DNA from: Phycicoccus sonneratiae
Lineage (GTDB): Bacteria; Actinomycetota; Actinomycetes; Actinomycetales; Dermatophilaceae
Assembly: GCF_016887965.1 (NCBI RefSeq)
Contig: NZ_JAFDVD010000016.1
Span: 62,001-126,000, forward strand
Reading direction: 5' to 3'
Length of the DNA: 64,000 nucleotides
Part shown: piece after piece, positions 1 to 8,626 of the stretch
Layout of the letters: each line of letters opens with the position of its first letter
Numbering within the stretch: the stretch's first letter is position 1
Notes under the pieces: generated by a model
The model's input: only the letters and a program-made list of their open reading frames with translations
What the model was told of the DNA's origin: nothing
Databases searched by the model: none
Program-made: the position numbers and the translations under genes

Positions 1-2
1 CG

Positions 3-1067
3 GCCGAGGACGCCGTCCAGGAGGCGTTGCTCGCCGCCCACGAGCAGTGGGGGCAGGAGCCGCCGCGCGACCCGAAAGCCTGGCTCGTCACGGTCGCGTG
101 GCGGCGCCACCTCGACGTCGTCCGCTCGGAGTCGTCGCGGCGGGCCCGGGAGGAGCGGGTCGACCGCGAGCCACCGCCCGGCCCCACCCCGTCGGACGAC
201 GACACCCTGGGGCTGTACTTCCTCTGCGCCCATCCGTCGCTTTCGCCTTCTGCCGCAACCGCTCTCACGCTGCGGGCCCTCGGCGGGCTGACGACCCGCC
301 AGATCGCCGAGGCCCACCTGGTGCCGGAGGCGACGATGGCCCAGCGCATCAGCCGGGCCAAGCGGACGGTCGCCGACGTATCGCTCGACACACCCGGCGA
401 CCTCTCGACCGTGCTGCGGGTGCTCTACCTCGTCTTCACGGAGGGGTACGCGGGTGAGGTCGACCTGGCGGCGGAGGCCGTCCGGCTGGCGCGGCAGCTC
501 GCCGCGCTCACCGACGAGCCGGAGGTGCACGGCCTGCTCGCGCTCTTCCTCCTGCACCACGCGCGGCGGCCGGCCCGCACCCTCCCGGACGGGCGGCTGG
601 TGCCGCTCGACGAGCAGGACCGCTCCCTCTGGGACACCGCGCTCGCCGCCGAGGGCATCGGCCTGCTGCAGGGGGCGCTCGCGCGCGACCGGCTCGGGCA
701 GTACCAGGCGCAGGCGGCGATCGCGGCCCTGCACGCCGACGCGCGACGGGTCGAGGAGACCGACTGGGTGCAGGTCGTCGAGTGGTACGACGAGCTCGTC
801 GCCCTCACCGGCAGTCCCGTGCACCGGCTCAACCGGGCCGTCGCGGTCGGCGAGGCCGACGGCGGACGGGCCGGGCTGCGCGCGCTGGCCGACCTCGACC
901 CGGCCCTGCCGCGGTACGCCGCCGTGTCGGCCCACCTGCACGAGCGCGCCGGTGACCTCGCGGACGCCGCCCGGCTCTACGCCGAGGCCGCGGCGGTGGC
1001 CACCCGCACCGCCGAGCGCGACCACCTCACCCGGCAGGCCGCCCGCCTCAACCGCGACCGTGGGTGA
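3..1067 (+). CDS. ECF42-type RNA polymerase sigma factor, 5' end missing
   Basis: The reading frame is open from the window edge, so the true start lies upstream. The first visible residues (AEDAVQEALLAAHEQW) are the conserved sigma region 2 core. Region 4, with a helix-turn-helix ending ATMAQRISRAKRTV, sits around codons 95-120. A long C-terminal extension of about 200 residues follows, starting YLVFTEGYAG and containing GQYQAQAAIAALHADA; this layout is typical of ECF42 sigma factors (DUF6596/TPR-like tail) and separates them from short ECF factors. ECF42 genes are usually next to a YCII/DGPF-type protein gene; that partner would be upstream and is not in the window. It should direct core polymerase to a small set of promoters. 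Function is by family, targets unknown. Confidence 0.88.
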   Translation, partial: AEDAVQEALLAAHEQWGQEPPRDPKAWLVTVAWRRHLDVVRSESSRRAREERVDREPPPGPTPSDDDTLGLYFLCAHPSLSPSAATALTLRALGGLTTRQIAEAHLVPEATMAQRISRAKRTVADVSLDTPGDLSTVLRVLYLVFTEGYAGEVDLAAEAVRLARQLAALTDEPEVHGLLALFLLHHARRPARTLPDGRLVPLDEQDRSLWDTALAAEGIGLLQGALARDRLGQYQAQAAIAALHADARRVEETDWVQVVEWYDELVALTGSPVHRLNRAVAVGEADGGRAGLRALADLDPALPRYAAVSAHLHERAGDLADAARLYAEAAAVATRTAERDHLTRQAARLNRDRG

Positions 1068-1095
1068 ACACCGTCGGTGTGCCGCAGGTCTTCAC

Positions 1096-1121
1096 CCCCT
1101 GTCGCGGGGGAGGGACAGGGG
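1096..1121. terminator. Hairpin between convergent genes
   Basis: CCCCTGTC (1096-1103) and GACAGGGG (1114-1121) form a perfect 8-bp stem with a 10-base GC-rich loop. It lies between the stop of the sigma factor gene and the stop of the minus-strand gene ending at 1137, so it could end transcription from both sides. There is no T-run, as is common for actinobacterial terminators. Confidence 0.5.
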
Positions 1122-1136
1122 CGTGCGGAGCAGGGG

Positions 1137-2600
1137 TCAACGGGCGGAGGCGGCGCCGAGGAGGGCGGCGAGCCCGAGGGCGCTGCGGGGGTCGTAGGCG
1201 GTCCGCCACAGCCCGCCGTGCGCGGCGGCGTACGCCTCGTCCTGCCACGGGTGGTCGAGCGCCGCGGGCCGGGCCTGGAGGTCGTGGACGAGCAGCGCCG
1301 CCATGAGGGTGTTGGCGGTGCCCGGTTCGAAGACCTCGACCCCGAAGCGGTGCGCCCCCGAGTACGCCGCGGCCAGCGCCCGGTTCTTGACGACCGAGCG
1401 CGTGCGCGTGGGTGGGGCGACCTTGAACGACACGGTCGTGCCGGCGGCCCGGGCGGCAGTGGCCCGCCAGCGCTGGATCCGCTTGGCCAGCAGGTAGTTC
1501 GGCCCCTGCTGGAGGACGACGGAGTCGTTGAGCCCGGGGTCCTCGCCCGGGACGTAGTTGCGGCGCAGCAGCCGTCCGCCGGAGAGCGTGCGCAGCGGCA
1601 CGCGCAGCACCTTCGAAGTGCGCCGGCTCGCGTAGGCCTCGGTGGCCGCCGCGACCGCCTCGGGCGGCACCGCGAAGACGTCGGTGGGCGTGGCGAGGAA
1701 GGAGAGCGCGGCGTCGGAGCGGGCGGCCGTGACCGCGCCGGAGAGGGCGTCGACCGCCGTGCTGACCCGGACGTTCGTCGCGCCGTCGGCGTACACGTAG
1801 TTGCCGAGGACGAGGTGGTCCTCGAGGCCGGTGACCCACGCCGTGGCCACGGGCAGGTCGTGGAGCAGGTCGAGGCCGGCCCGTTGCGCCACGTCACCGT
1901 CCCCGGCCCGCGCCGGGACGAGCAGGCGCCCGGCGAGGGGCCGGGTGTCGGCGAGCAGCCGGCTCCACAGGTCGGGACGCGGCAGGTCGACGGCCGCGAC
2001 GGTGGCTCCCCAGCGCAGCAGCGAGCGCAGCGGACCCATCTCGGCCGCCGCCCCGAGCACGACGACGGTGCGGCCCTCGAGGCGCAGCCAGTCGGGGTTC
2101 TCCAGCACGGCCGTGACCGCCTCGCGCAGGCTCGGCTCGACGACCCCGGCCTCGACCCAGGCGTCGAGCCGGCGGCGCAGGTCGTCACCCGCCAGCCGGC
2201 GGCCGTGGTACGGGATGGTCAGGGCGGTGTCGGGCTCGCCCTGCCCGGCGAGGACCTCGGTGCCGACGAGACCGGTCGGCGCGCCGGCCGACCCGCCCAC
2301 GGCGGCCGTCAGCGGCAGGTCGTCGGTGCCGTCGGGGCTCCAGCGCATCCGCTCGTGGACGGAGGCCAGCCCGGCCTCGGCGATGCTGCGTGCGTCGCCG
2401 TAGCTCGGGAGCCCGGCCTCGACGAGCCGGCGGAAGTGCGTGAGGTAGCCACTGCGCCAGTTGGTCTCGCGCTGGGCGGCGGAGGCGCCGACGGGATCGA
2501 CCGGGCGCAGCGCGTCGGCGACGACACCGCGCCCCGTCGCCGAGGTCGAGCGCCGGTCACCCTCGACGGGGAAGACGACGCCGCGTTCTCCCGTGGCCAC
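1137..2600 (-). CDS. Uncharacterised 487-residue protein, last gene of the E1-E2 dehydrogenase operon
   Basis: I do not recognise a named family. The protein has no signal peptide or membrane segment. Around residues 165-195 there is a Rossmann-like stretch (TVVVLGAAAEMGPLRSLLRW followed by a second strand ending AAVDL), so nucleotide or cofactor binding is possible. The C-terminal third contains conserved-looking segments rich in Arg and Asn, such as NYVPGEDPGLNDS and VVKNRALAAAYSGAHRFG. It starts with GTG only 4 bases after the E2 stop, so it is very likely co-transcribed with the 2-oxoacid dehydrogenase genes and may act on a related acyl-CoA or branched-chain metabolite. That role is inference from position only. 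Confidence 0.75.
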   Translation of the reverse strand: MATGERGVVFPVEGDRRSTSATGRGVVADALRPVDPVGASAAQRETNWRSGYLTHFRRLVEAGLPSYGDARSIAEAGLASVHERMRWSPDGTDDLPLTAAVGGSAGAPTGLVGTEVLAGQGEPDTALTIPYHGRRLAGDDLRRRLDAWVEAGVVEPSLREAVTAVLENPDWLRLEGRTVVVLGAAAEMGPLRSLLRWGATVAAVDLPRPDLWSRLLADTRPLAGRLLVPARAGDGDVAQRAGLDLLHDLPVATAWVTGLEDHLVLGNYVYADGATNVRVSTAVDALSGAVTAARSDAALSFLATPTDVFAVPPEAVAAATEAYASRRTSKVLRVPLRTLSGGRLLRRNYVPGEDPGLNDSVVLQQGPNYLLAKRIQRWRATAARAAGTTVSFKVAPPTRTRSVVKNRALAAAYSGAHRFGVEVFEPGTANTLMAALLVHDLQARPAALDHPWQDEAYAAAHGGLWRTAYDPRSALGLAALLGAASAR

Positions 2601-2604
2601 CCGG

Positions 2605-4044
2605 TCAGCCCCAGACGAGGGCGCGCGACGGGTCGGCGAGCAGGGCGGCGACGTCGGCGAGGAAGCGCGAGCCGAGCTCGCCGTCGACGAGGCGGTGGTC
2701 GAAGCTCAACGCGATGGTCGTGACCCAGCGCGGCTCGATCCGCTCGTCGGCGCCGGTGCCGACGACCCACGGCCGGCGGGTGACCGAGCCGAACGCGAGG
2801 ATGGCCGACTCACCGGGGTTGAGGATGGGCGTGCCGGCGTCGACGCCGAAGACGCCGACGTTCGTGATCGTCATCGTGCCGCCGCTCATGTCGGCCGGCT
2901 GGGTGCGGCCCTCGCGCGCGGTGGCGGTCAGCGCGGCGATGGCGTCGGCGAGCTCGCGCATCGACATCCGGTCGGCGTCCTTGACGTTCGGGACGACGAG
3001 GCCGCGCGGCGTGGCGGCGGCGATGCCGAGGTTGACGTAGTGCTTGAGGACGATCTCCTGGGCGGCCTCGTCCCAGCTCGCGTTGATCTCGGGGTTGCGG
3101 CGGACCGCGACGCACATCGCCTTCGCGAGGACGAGGAGCGGCGTGACCTTGACGTCGCGGAACTCCTTGTCGCGCTTGAGCTTCTCGACGAGGTCCATCG
3201 TCGCGGTGACGTCGACGGTGACCCACTCGGTGACGTGGGGTGCCGTGAACGCCGAGCCGACCATCGCCTGGGCGGTCATCTTGCGGACACCCTTGACCGG
3301 GACGCGGGTCTCCCTGTCCCCCGCTGCGGGGGCCGGGCGGGCGGCGGCGGGCGCGGTGGAGGCGCCGGAGGCGGCGGCCTCGACGTCGGCGCGGGTGACG
3401 ACGCCGCCGTCGCCGGTCGGGGTCACCGACTGCAGGTCGACCCCGAGGTCCTTGGCGAGCTTGCGGACCGGCGGCTTGGCCAGCGCCCGGGCGGGGGCAT
3501 CGGCGCCGTCCGGCTGTGCAACACCTGACACATTCGTCGATTGCTGGACGCCGGAGCCGCTCGACCCGGCACCCGACCGTGCAGGATTCGACACATTCGT
3601 CGATTGCTGCACGGGCGAGCCGCTCGACTTGCGGGGGCGGCGGACGGCCTCGGTCTGCTTGACCCCGTAGCCGACGAGGACGGCGGTGCGCCCCGTCGAC
3701 GTCGTGCCGCCGATCAGGCCCTCGGCGACCTCGGGCTCGGCCGGCGCCGAGGGCTCCGGGGCCGCGGCCGGGGCGGGAGCGGCCGGAGCCGCCGCGCCGC
3801 CCACGCCGTCGTCGACGGTGATGATCGGCGTGCCGACCTCGACGGTGTCGCCCTCGGAGACGTGCAGCGCCGAGACCGTGCCGGCGAACGGCACGGGCAG
3901 CTCGACGAGCGACTTGGCCGTCTCGACCTCGACGACGACGTCGTTGACCTTGACGGTGTCGCCGACCGCGACGTGCCAGGTGACGATCTCGGCCTCGGTC
4001 AGACCCTCGCCCGGGTCCGGGAGCTTGAACTCACGAAGAGCCAT
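2605..4044 (-). CDS. bkdC: Dihydrolipoamide acyltransferase (E2) of a 2-oxoacid dehydrogenase complex
   Basis: E2 core enzyme: moves the acyl group from lipoyl-lysine to CoA. One N-terminal lipoyl domain (residues 1-80) carries the modified lysine in EVETAKSLVELP (about Lys44). A peripheral-subunit-binding domain is at about 186-222 (PPVRKLAKDLGVDL), and the catalytic domain at about 245-479 has the DHRLVDG active-site motif. The Ala/Pro-rich linker between lipoyl and binding domains contains two in-frame copies of a dispersed repeat (protein QQSTNVS twice, 21 residues apart; DNA 3516-3544 and 3579-3607) also found in the copper ATPase gene at 50713-50825. It is third in the E1 alpha-E1 beta-E2 operon, 15 bases after E1 beta. 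In mycobacteria this gene set is the branched-chain complex; pyruvate specificity cannot be excluded. Confidence 0.93.
   Translation of the reverse strand: MALREFKLPDPGEGLTEAEIVTWHVAVGDTVKVNDVVVEVETAKSLVELPVPFAGTVSALHVSEGDTVEVGTPIITVDDGVGGAAAPAAPAPAAAPEPSAPAEPEVAEGLIGGTTSTGRTAVLVGYGVKQTEAVRRPRKSSGSPVQQSTNVSNPARSGAGSSGSGVQQSTNVSGVAQPDGADAPARALAKPPVRKLAKDLGVDLQSVTPTGDGGVVTRADVEAAASGASTAPAAARPAPAAGDRETRVPVKGVRKMTAQAMVGSAFTAPHVTEWVTVDVTATMDLVEKLKRDKEFRDVKVTPLLVLAKAMCVAVRRNPEINASWDEAAQEIVLKHYVNLGIAAATPRGLVVPNVKDADRMSMRELADAIAALTATAREGRTQPADMSGGTMTITNVGVFGVDAGTPILNPGESAILAFGSVTRRPWVVGTGADERIEPRWVTTIALSFDHRLVDGELGSRFLADVAALLADPSRALVWG
3516..3607. repeat. Two copies of a 29-nt dispersed repeat inside the E2 linker
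   Basis: Copy one is at 3516-3544 and copy two at 3579-3607, 63 bases (21 codons) apart. On the plus strand they begin GTGCA and share ACACATTCGTCGATTGC at their 3' half. Copy one is nearly identical to the copies at 50755 and 50797. Here the gene reads the opposite strand, giving QQSTNVS, whereas in the copper ATPase the plus strand is read, giving TPDTFVDS. In copy two the ends GTGCAG and CTGCAC, and inner TCGAC/GTCGA, are inverted repeats. Confidence 0.85.
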
Positions 4045-4059
4045 CTGCGGCAGCGCCTT

Positions 4060-5031
4060 TCAGTACGCGAGCGAACGGTCGACGGCGTCGAGCACCCGGT
4101 CGAGGTCGGGGAGGAACTCCTCCTCGAGCCGGCTCGGCGGGTAGGGCACGTTGTACCCGCCGACCCGCAGCACCGGCGCCTCGAGCGAGTGGAAGGCCTC
4201 CTCGGTGACCATCGCCGAGATCTCGGACCCGATGCCGAGGAAGGTCGACGCCTCGTGGACGACGACCGCCCGGCCGGTCTTGCGCACCGACGCGAGGATC
4301 GCCTCGCCGTCGATCGGTGACAGCGAGCGCAGGTCGATGACCTCGAGCGAGCGCCCCTCCTCCTCGGCGGCCTGCGCGGCCTGGAGGCAGGTCTTGACCA
4401 TCGGGCCGTAGGCGAGCAGCGTCACGTCCGTCCCGGACCGCAGCACGCGGGCCGTGCCGAGCGGCCCGTCCGGCTCCTCGCCGACCTCGCCCTTGTCCCA
4501 GTAGCGCCGCTTGGGCTCGTAGAAGACGACGGGGTCGTCGGACTCGATCGCCTGCTGGATCATCCAGTGCGCGTCGTGCGGGTTCGAGCAGGCGACGACC
4601 CGCAGGCCGGCGGTGTGCGCGAAGTACGTCTCGTTCGACTCGCTGTGGTGCTCGACCGCGCCGATGCCGCCGCCGAACGGGATGCGGATGACGATCGGCA
4701 TCTTGACGTACCCGAGCGAGCGCGAGTGCAGCTTGGCGACCTGGCTGACGATGTGGTCGAAGGCCGGGTAGACGAAGCCGTCGAACTGGATCTCGACGAC
4801 CGGCCGGTAGCCGCGCAGGGCCATCCCGATGGCCGTGCCCATGATGCCGGCCTCGGCGAGCGGGGTGTCGATGACCCGGTCCTCGCCGAAGTCCTTCTGG
4901 AGGCCCTCGGTGACGCGGAAGACGCCGCCGAGCTTGCCGATGTCCTCGCCGAGGAGGACGACCTTGGGGTCGCGCTCCATCGCGGCCCGCAGGCCGGAGG
5001 TGATGCCCTTGGCGATGGTCGTCGTGCTCAT
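4060..5031 (-). CDS. bkdB: 2-oxoacid dehydrogenase E1 component, beta subunit
   Basis: 323-residue beta subunit of the thiamine-diphosphate-dependent decarboxylase; forms the alpha2-beta2 E1 heterotetramer with the product of the gene just upstream. Transketolase pyrimidine-binding domain is N-terminal (LLGEDIGKLGGVFRVTEGL, then DTPLAEAGIMGTAIGMALRG); the C-terminal transketolase domain carries VIDLRSLSPIDGEAILASV and ends with the typical VPYPPSRLEEEFLPDLDRV. The ATG overlaps the E1 alpha stop by 4 bases, so the two are translationally coupled. Length matches the family. Branched-chain versus pyruvate substrate is uncertain. Confidence 0.94.
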   Translation of the reverse strand: MSTTTIAKGITSGLRAAMERDPKVVLLGEDIGKLGGVFRVTEGLQKDFGEDRVIDTPLAEAGIMGTAIGMALRGYRPVVEIQFDGFVYPAFDHIVSQVAKLHSRSLGYVKMPIVIRIPFGGGIGAVEHHSESNETYFAHTAGLRVVACSNPHDAHWMIQQAIESDDPVVFYEPKRRYWDKGEVGEEPDGPLGTARVLRSGTDVTLLAYGPMVKTCLQAAQAAEEEGRSLEVIDLRSLSPIDGEAILASVRKTGRAVVVHEASTFLGIGSEISAMVTEEAFHSLEAPVLRVGGYNVPYPPSRLEEEFLPDLDRVLDAVDRSLAY

Positions 5032-6227
5032 CGGGCCCCCTCCTCCTCGAACGAGGCGTGGTACTCGGCGAACCACTCCTGCTCGCGCGCCGTGACCGGG
5101 TGCTCCTCGGCGTACACGTGCCGGAACATCTCGGCCGGCGCGGGGTCGGGCATCGAGAGGCAGCGCTCGCGCACCGAGGCGCCGAGCTCGTCGGCCTCGG
5201 CGTCGACGGCCTCGAAGAAGTCGACGTCGGCCTTGCCGGTGGTGGTCAGCCAGCGCTTGTAGCGCTCGATGGGGTCGCGGTGCTTCCACACCTCGACCTC
5301 GGCCGAGACGCGGTACTTCGTCGGGTCGTCGGAGGTCGTGTGCGCGCCCATCCGGTAGGTGAAGGCCTCGACGAAGGTCGGGCCCTGGCCGGAGCGGGCG
5401 GCGTCGAGGGCCTGCTTGGTGACCGCGTAGACCGCGAGGACGTCGTTGCCGTCGACCCGGATGCCGGGGAAGCCGAAGCCGCGGGCCCGGTGCCACAGGG
5501 GCGCACGGGTCTGCTTCTCGTTCGGCTCGGAGATGGCCCACTGGTTGTTCTGGCAGAAGAAGACGACCGGGCTGTTGTTGACGCCCGCGAAGACGAGCGC
5601 CTCGGACACGTCGCCCTGCGAGGTCGCGCCGTCGCCGAAGTAGGCGATGACGGCCGTGTCGCGTCGCTCGTCGCCCGTGCCGACGTCGCCGTCGCGCTGG
5701 ACGCCCATCGCGTAGCCCGTGGCGTGCAGCGTCTGGGCGCCGATGATGATCGTGTAGAGGTGGAAGTTCTTCTCGTTGGGGTCCCAGCCGCCGTGGTTGA
5801 CGCCGCGGAACATCCCGAGGAGGTTGACCGGGTCGACCCCGCGGCACCACGCGACGCCGTGCTCGCGGTAGGTCGGGAAGGCGTAGTCCTGGCGGCGCAT
5901 CGCGCGGCCCGAACCGACCTGGGCGGCCTCCTGGCCGAGCAGGCTGGCCCACAGGCCCAGCTCGCCCTGGCGCTGGAGCGCGGTGGCCTCGGCGTCGAAG
6001 CGCCGCACGAGGACCAGGTCGCGGTAGAAGCCGCGCAGCGCCTCGTCGGACAGGTCGTCGACGATGGCGTCGAGCTCGGCGTTCGGGACCCGCTCGCCCT
6101 CGGGGCTGAGCAGCTGGACCATCTCGGGGCCACCCTCGTGCGCCGGGCGCTCGGGCGCCTCCGCGACGCTCACGTGGTGGTCGACGCCGAAGGCGGTCTC
6201 GAGGGGGGCGACCTCGTTGTCGCTCAC
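5028..6227 (-). CDS. bkdA: 2-oxoacid dehydrogenase E1 component, alpha subunit
   Basis: 399-residue alpha subunit carrying the thiamine diphosphate site: YFGDGATSQGDVSEAL followed by NNSPVVFFCQNNQWAIS is the GDG(X)nNN cofactor motif. AFPTYREHG and the phosphorylation-loop-like YRMGAHTTSDDPTKYR are conserved in the branched-chain/pyruvate E1 alpha family. It decarboxylates the 2-oxoacid and acylates the E2 lipoyl group. First gene of the minus-strand operon; the promoter should be in 6228-6374, shared with a divergent lipoprotein gene. No E3 (lipoamide dehydrogenase) gene lies in the cluster, so it is supplied from elsewhere. Confidence 0.94.
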   Translation of the reverse strand: MSDNEVAPLETAFGVDHHVSVAEAPERPAHEGGPEMVQLLSPEGERVPNAELDAIVDDLSDEALRGFYRDLVLVRRFDAEATALQRQGELGLWASLLGQEAAQVGSGRAMRRQDYAFPTYREHGVAWCRGVDPVNLLGMFRGVNHGGWDPNEKNFHLYTIIIGAQTLHATGYAMGVQRDGDVGTGDERRDTAVIAYFGDGATSQGDVSEALVFAGVNNSPVVFFCQNNQWAISEPNEKQTRAPLWHRARGFGFPGIRVDGNDVLAVYAVTKQALDAARSGQGPTFVEAFTYRMGAHTTSDDPTKYRVSAEVEVWKHRDPIERYKRWLTTTGKADVDFFEAVDAEADELGASVRERCLSMPDPAPAEMFRHVYAEEHPVTAREQEWFAEYHASFEEEGAR

Positions 6228-6374
6228 TGGGCACTCCTACTCCGGGCCCCGTGGGTGGGGGGCCGATCTCGGGGGCGTCGTGCCGCGCTGCTGGGTGTGG
6301 CGGCGGTCACGGCCGGTGTCGGGGCCCACCGTACCCGGCTCGCGGCACCCCCCGGGACGGGGCAGGGTGGAGGG

Positions 6375-6770
6375 ATGCCCTCGACACGACTCGCCCGGCC
6401 GGCCGCGCTCGCGGCCGCGATCCTCCTCGCGACGACGGGATGCGGGGGTGGCGACACCGGCGATCCGGAGCCGTCCACCGGCCCGTCGTCCTCCTCGGCC
6501 CAGCCTGGTGGGCCCACGAGCACCCCCTCCGGTCCGGGGGACGGCTCGCGGGGCATCCCCACCGAGGCCGAGGTCGAGGTCGTCGAGGTCCGGGGCGACT
6601 GCGTCTACGCCGCGGTCGGCGACTCCGAGCGGTGGGCGCTGCGCGGCGCCGTCGAGGGGCTGGAGACCGGACAGCGGCTCGCGCTCACCGGCGCGCCGGA
6701 CGACACCGCCTACCCGGAGTGCCCGGACGGGCGGCCCTTCCTCGTCAGCTCCGTCGAGCCGGTGGGCTGA
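6375..6770 (+). CDS. Small secreted lipoprotein of unknown function
   Basis: 131 residues. The N-terminus has two arginines, a hydrophobic stretch (AALAAAILLATTGC) and a cysteine at about residue 23, which fits a lipoprotein signal although the residue at -3 is not the usual Leu. A Ser/Pro/Gly-rich spacer (about 24-60) leads to a small C-terminal domain beginning TEAEVEVVEVRGDCVYAAVGD, which has two further cysteines that could form a disulfide. An AGGGTGGAGGG ribosome-binding stretch lies directly before the ATG, which decides the start. Likely anchored on the outer face of the membrane; function unknown. Confidence 0.75.
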   Translation: MPSTRLARPAALAAAILLATTGCGGGDTGDPEPSTGPSSSSAQPGGPTSTPSGPGDGSRGIPTEAEVEVVEVRGDCVYAAVGDSERWALRGAVEGLETGQRLALTGAPDDTAYPECPDGRPFLVSSVEPVG

Positions 6771-6847
6771 CCGACGCGGAAAGCGCATGGCGCCGCGGGC
6801 CGGGCGACGTACCCTGCTGCTGGGTCCGAGCCGGCCCGGAGACAGGG

Positions 6848-8620
6848 ATGACGACACTTCAGACACGCGCGCGAAGCGAGGAGGAGCGCCGCCGCAGCGT
6901 GCCCGCACTCACCCGGGCGGCCGCGGCCGGCGCACTCATCCAGCGCCTCGAGCCGCCGCTCGGCCGGCCCGCGCACATCGCGGAGGCCCGGTTCTCCGGC
7001 ACCGGGCTCGCCCTCGGGGGCGTCTTCCTCGCGGCCTCGCTGCTCCCCTCCCTGCTGCCCCGCCCGTCGGTCGTCCAGGGGGTCATCTCGGGCGTCAGCC
7101 TCGTCGCGGGCTACGGGGTCGGGGCCGGCCTCGGCTCGCTGTGCCGGTACCTCGGCATCCCGGCGCCGCGGGCGCGGGTCCGCGAGGTGCTCGTCGGCGT
7201 CTCGGTCGCGGTCTGCGTCGGCATGCTCGTGCTGTCGATGTGGAAGCAGGTCGGCTGGCAGAACGACATCCGCCTGCTCTACGGGATGCCGCCCATCGGT
7301 CCGGACGGCTGGCCGCTCGTCGCGGCGGTCACCCTCCTCGTCGCCGCCCTCCTGCTCCTCCTCGGCCGCAGCCTCGGTGCGGCGGTCCGGGCGCTCAGCC
7401 GGGGGCTGGTCCGGCTCATGCCGCGACGGCTCGCCAACCTCCTCGGGGCACTCGTCGTCGTCCTCACGGTGTGGGCGGTTTTCAGCGGCGTGCTCGTCAC
7501 GGGATTCTTCGCCGGGGCCAACGCCCTCTTCGCGCCCTCGGACCAGGTGATCTCCTCCGGCACCCGGCAGCCGACCTCGCCGCTGCGCTCGGCCGGGCCC
7601 GGTTCGCGGGTGCGCTGGACCGACCTCGGCGCCGAGGGCCGCGGCTTCGTCTCCGGGGGGCCGACCGTGGAGAGCATCGACGCCGTCACCGGCGGCGGCG
7701 CGAAGCTGCCGGTGCGCGTCTACGTCGGGCTGCGCAGCGCCGACACCATCCGGAAGCGGGCGGCCCTCGTCCTCGAGGAGCTCAAGCGCACCGGGGCCTT
7801 CGACCGCAAGGTCCTCGTCCTCGCGACGACCACCGGCACCGGCTACCTCGACCGCAACGGCACCGACCCCCTCGAGTTCCTGTGGAACGGCGACACCGCG
7901 ATCGCCGGCGTGCAGTACTCGTACCTGCCGAGCTGGATCTCCCTGCTCGCCGACCAGGACGCCGCCCGGCAGACCTCGCAGGCGGTCTTCGACGCCGTCC
8001 ACGGCTACTGGTCGACGCTGCCGGAGGCCTCGCGCCCACGCCTGTACCTCTACGGCCTCTCGCTCGGGTCGTACGGGGTCGAGAGCATCCTCGGGTCGAT
8101 CAACCTCATCAACGAGCCGATCGACGGCGCCCTGCTCGTCGGGCCGCCGTTCGTCAGCCCGGTGCACGCCCGGCTCACCGCCGACCGCGACCCCGGCAGC
8201 CCGGCCTGGCTCCCGGTCTACGGCGAGGGCCGGACGGTGCGCTTCGCCTCCGAGGACGACGGGTTCGCCCGAACGCCCGGGCCGTGGGGCCCCACCCGGG
8301 TCGCGTACCTGCAGCACGCGTCCGACCCGGTCGTCTTCTTCGACAGCGACCTCGCCTTCGCCCCGCCGCAGTGGCTGCGCGACGGCCAGCGCGGCCCGGA
8401 CGTCTCGCCGCGGATGGGCTGGTTCCCCGTCGTGACGATGGTGCAGGTCCTGCTCGACCTGCCCGGCTCGGGCAGCGTCCCGATGGGCTACGGGCACCTG
8501 TACTCGGCGCCGGCGAACGTCCGGGCCTGGGTCGGGGTGACCGAGCCCCCGGGCTGGGACGAGGCGTCGCTGCGGCACCTCGGCGATGTGCTCTCGAAGC
8601 GCCCGCACCCCTACGGCTGA
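6848..8620 (+). CDS. Membrane-bound alpha/beta hydrolase (Abhydrolase_9/DUF2319 type)
   Basis: 590 residues. The first 240 contain about four hydrophobic membrane segments (for example GVFLAASLLPSLLP, VLVGVSVAVCVGMLVLSM, LLVAALLLLLG, LVVVLTVWAVFSGVLVTGFF), followed by an extracytoplasmic or cytoplasmic hydrolase domain. The nucleophile elbow is LYLYGLSLGSYGVES (G-L-S-L-G) and a catalytic acid/His region lies near YLQHASDPVVFF and GYGHLYSAP. This arrangement matches the actinobacterial membrane alpha/beta hydrolase family PF10081 with its N-terminal partner domain PF15420. Substrate unknown; esterase or lipase activity on envelope lipids is plausible but inferred. Start ATG follows GAGACAGGG. 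Confidence 0.83.
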   Translation: MTTLQTRARSEEERRRSVPALTRAAAAGALIQRLEPPLGRPAHIAEARFSGTGLALGGVFLAASLLPSLLPRPSVVQGVISGVSLVAGYGVGAGLGSLCRYLGIPAPRARVREVLVGVSVAVCVGMLVLSMWKQVGWQNDIRLLYGMPPIGPDGWPLVAAVTLLVAALLLLLGRSLGAAVRALSRGLVRLMPRRLANLLGALVVVLTVWAVFSGVLVTGFFAGANALFAPSDQVISSGTRQPTSPLRSAGPGSRVRWTDLGAEGRGFVSGGPTVESIDAVTGGGAKLPVRVYVGLRSADTIRKRAALVLEELKRTGAFDRKVLVLATTTGTGYLDRNGTDPLEFLWNGDTAIAGVQYSYLPSWISLLADQDAARQTSQAVFDAVHGYWSTLPEASRPRLYLYGLSLGSYGVESILGSINLINEPIDGALLVGPPFVSPVHARLTADRDPGSPAWLPVYGEGRTVRFASEDDGFARTPGPWGPTRVAYLQHASDPVVFFDSDLAFAPPQWLRDGQRGPDVSPRMGWFPVVTMVQVLLDLPGSGSVPMGYGHLYSAPANVRAWVGVTEPPGWDEASLRHLGDVLSKRPHPYG

Positions 8621-8626
8621 CGCGGC

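Noticed and set aside
977-2188. Long open frames on the strand opposite to real genes, for example 977-2188 minus and 1077-2723 plus
   Set aside because: They are low-complexity Arg/Pro/Ala shadows caused by high GC; the chosen frames show family motifs and normal codon use.
4060-6234. Single fused E1 alpha/beta protein from one 724-codon frame
   Set aside because: The upstream part of that frame is a nonsense shadow; E1 alpha is in another frame (5028-6227) and E1 beta has its own ATG at 5031.
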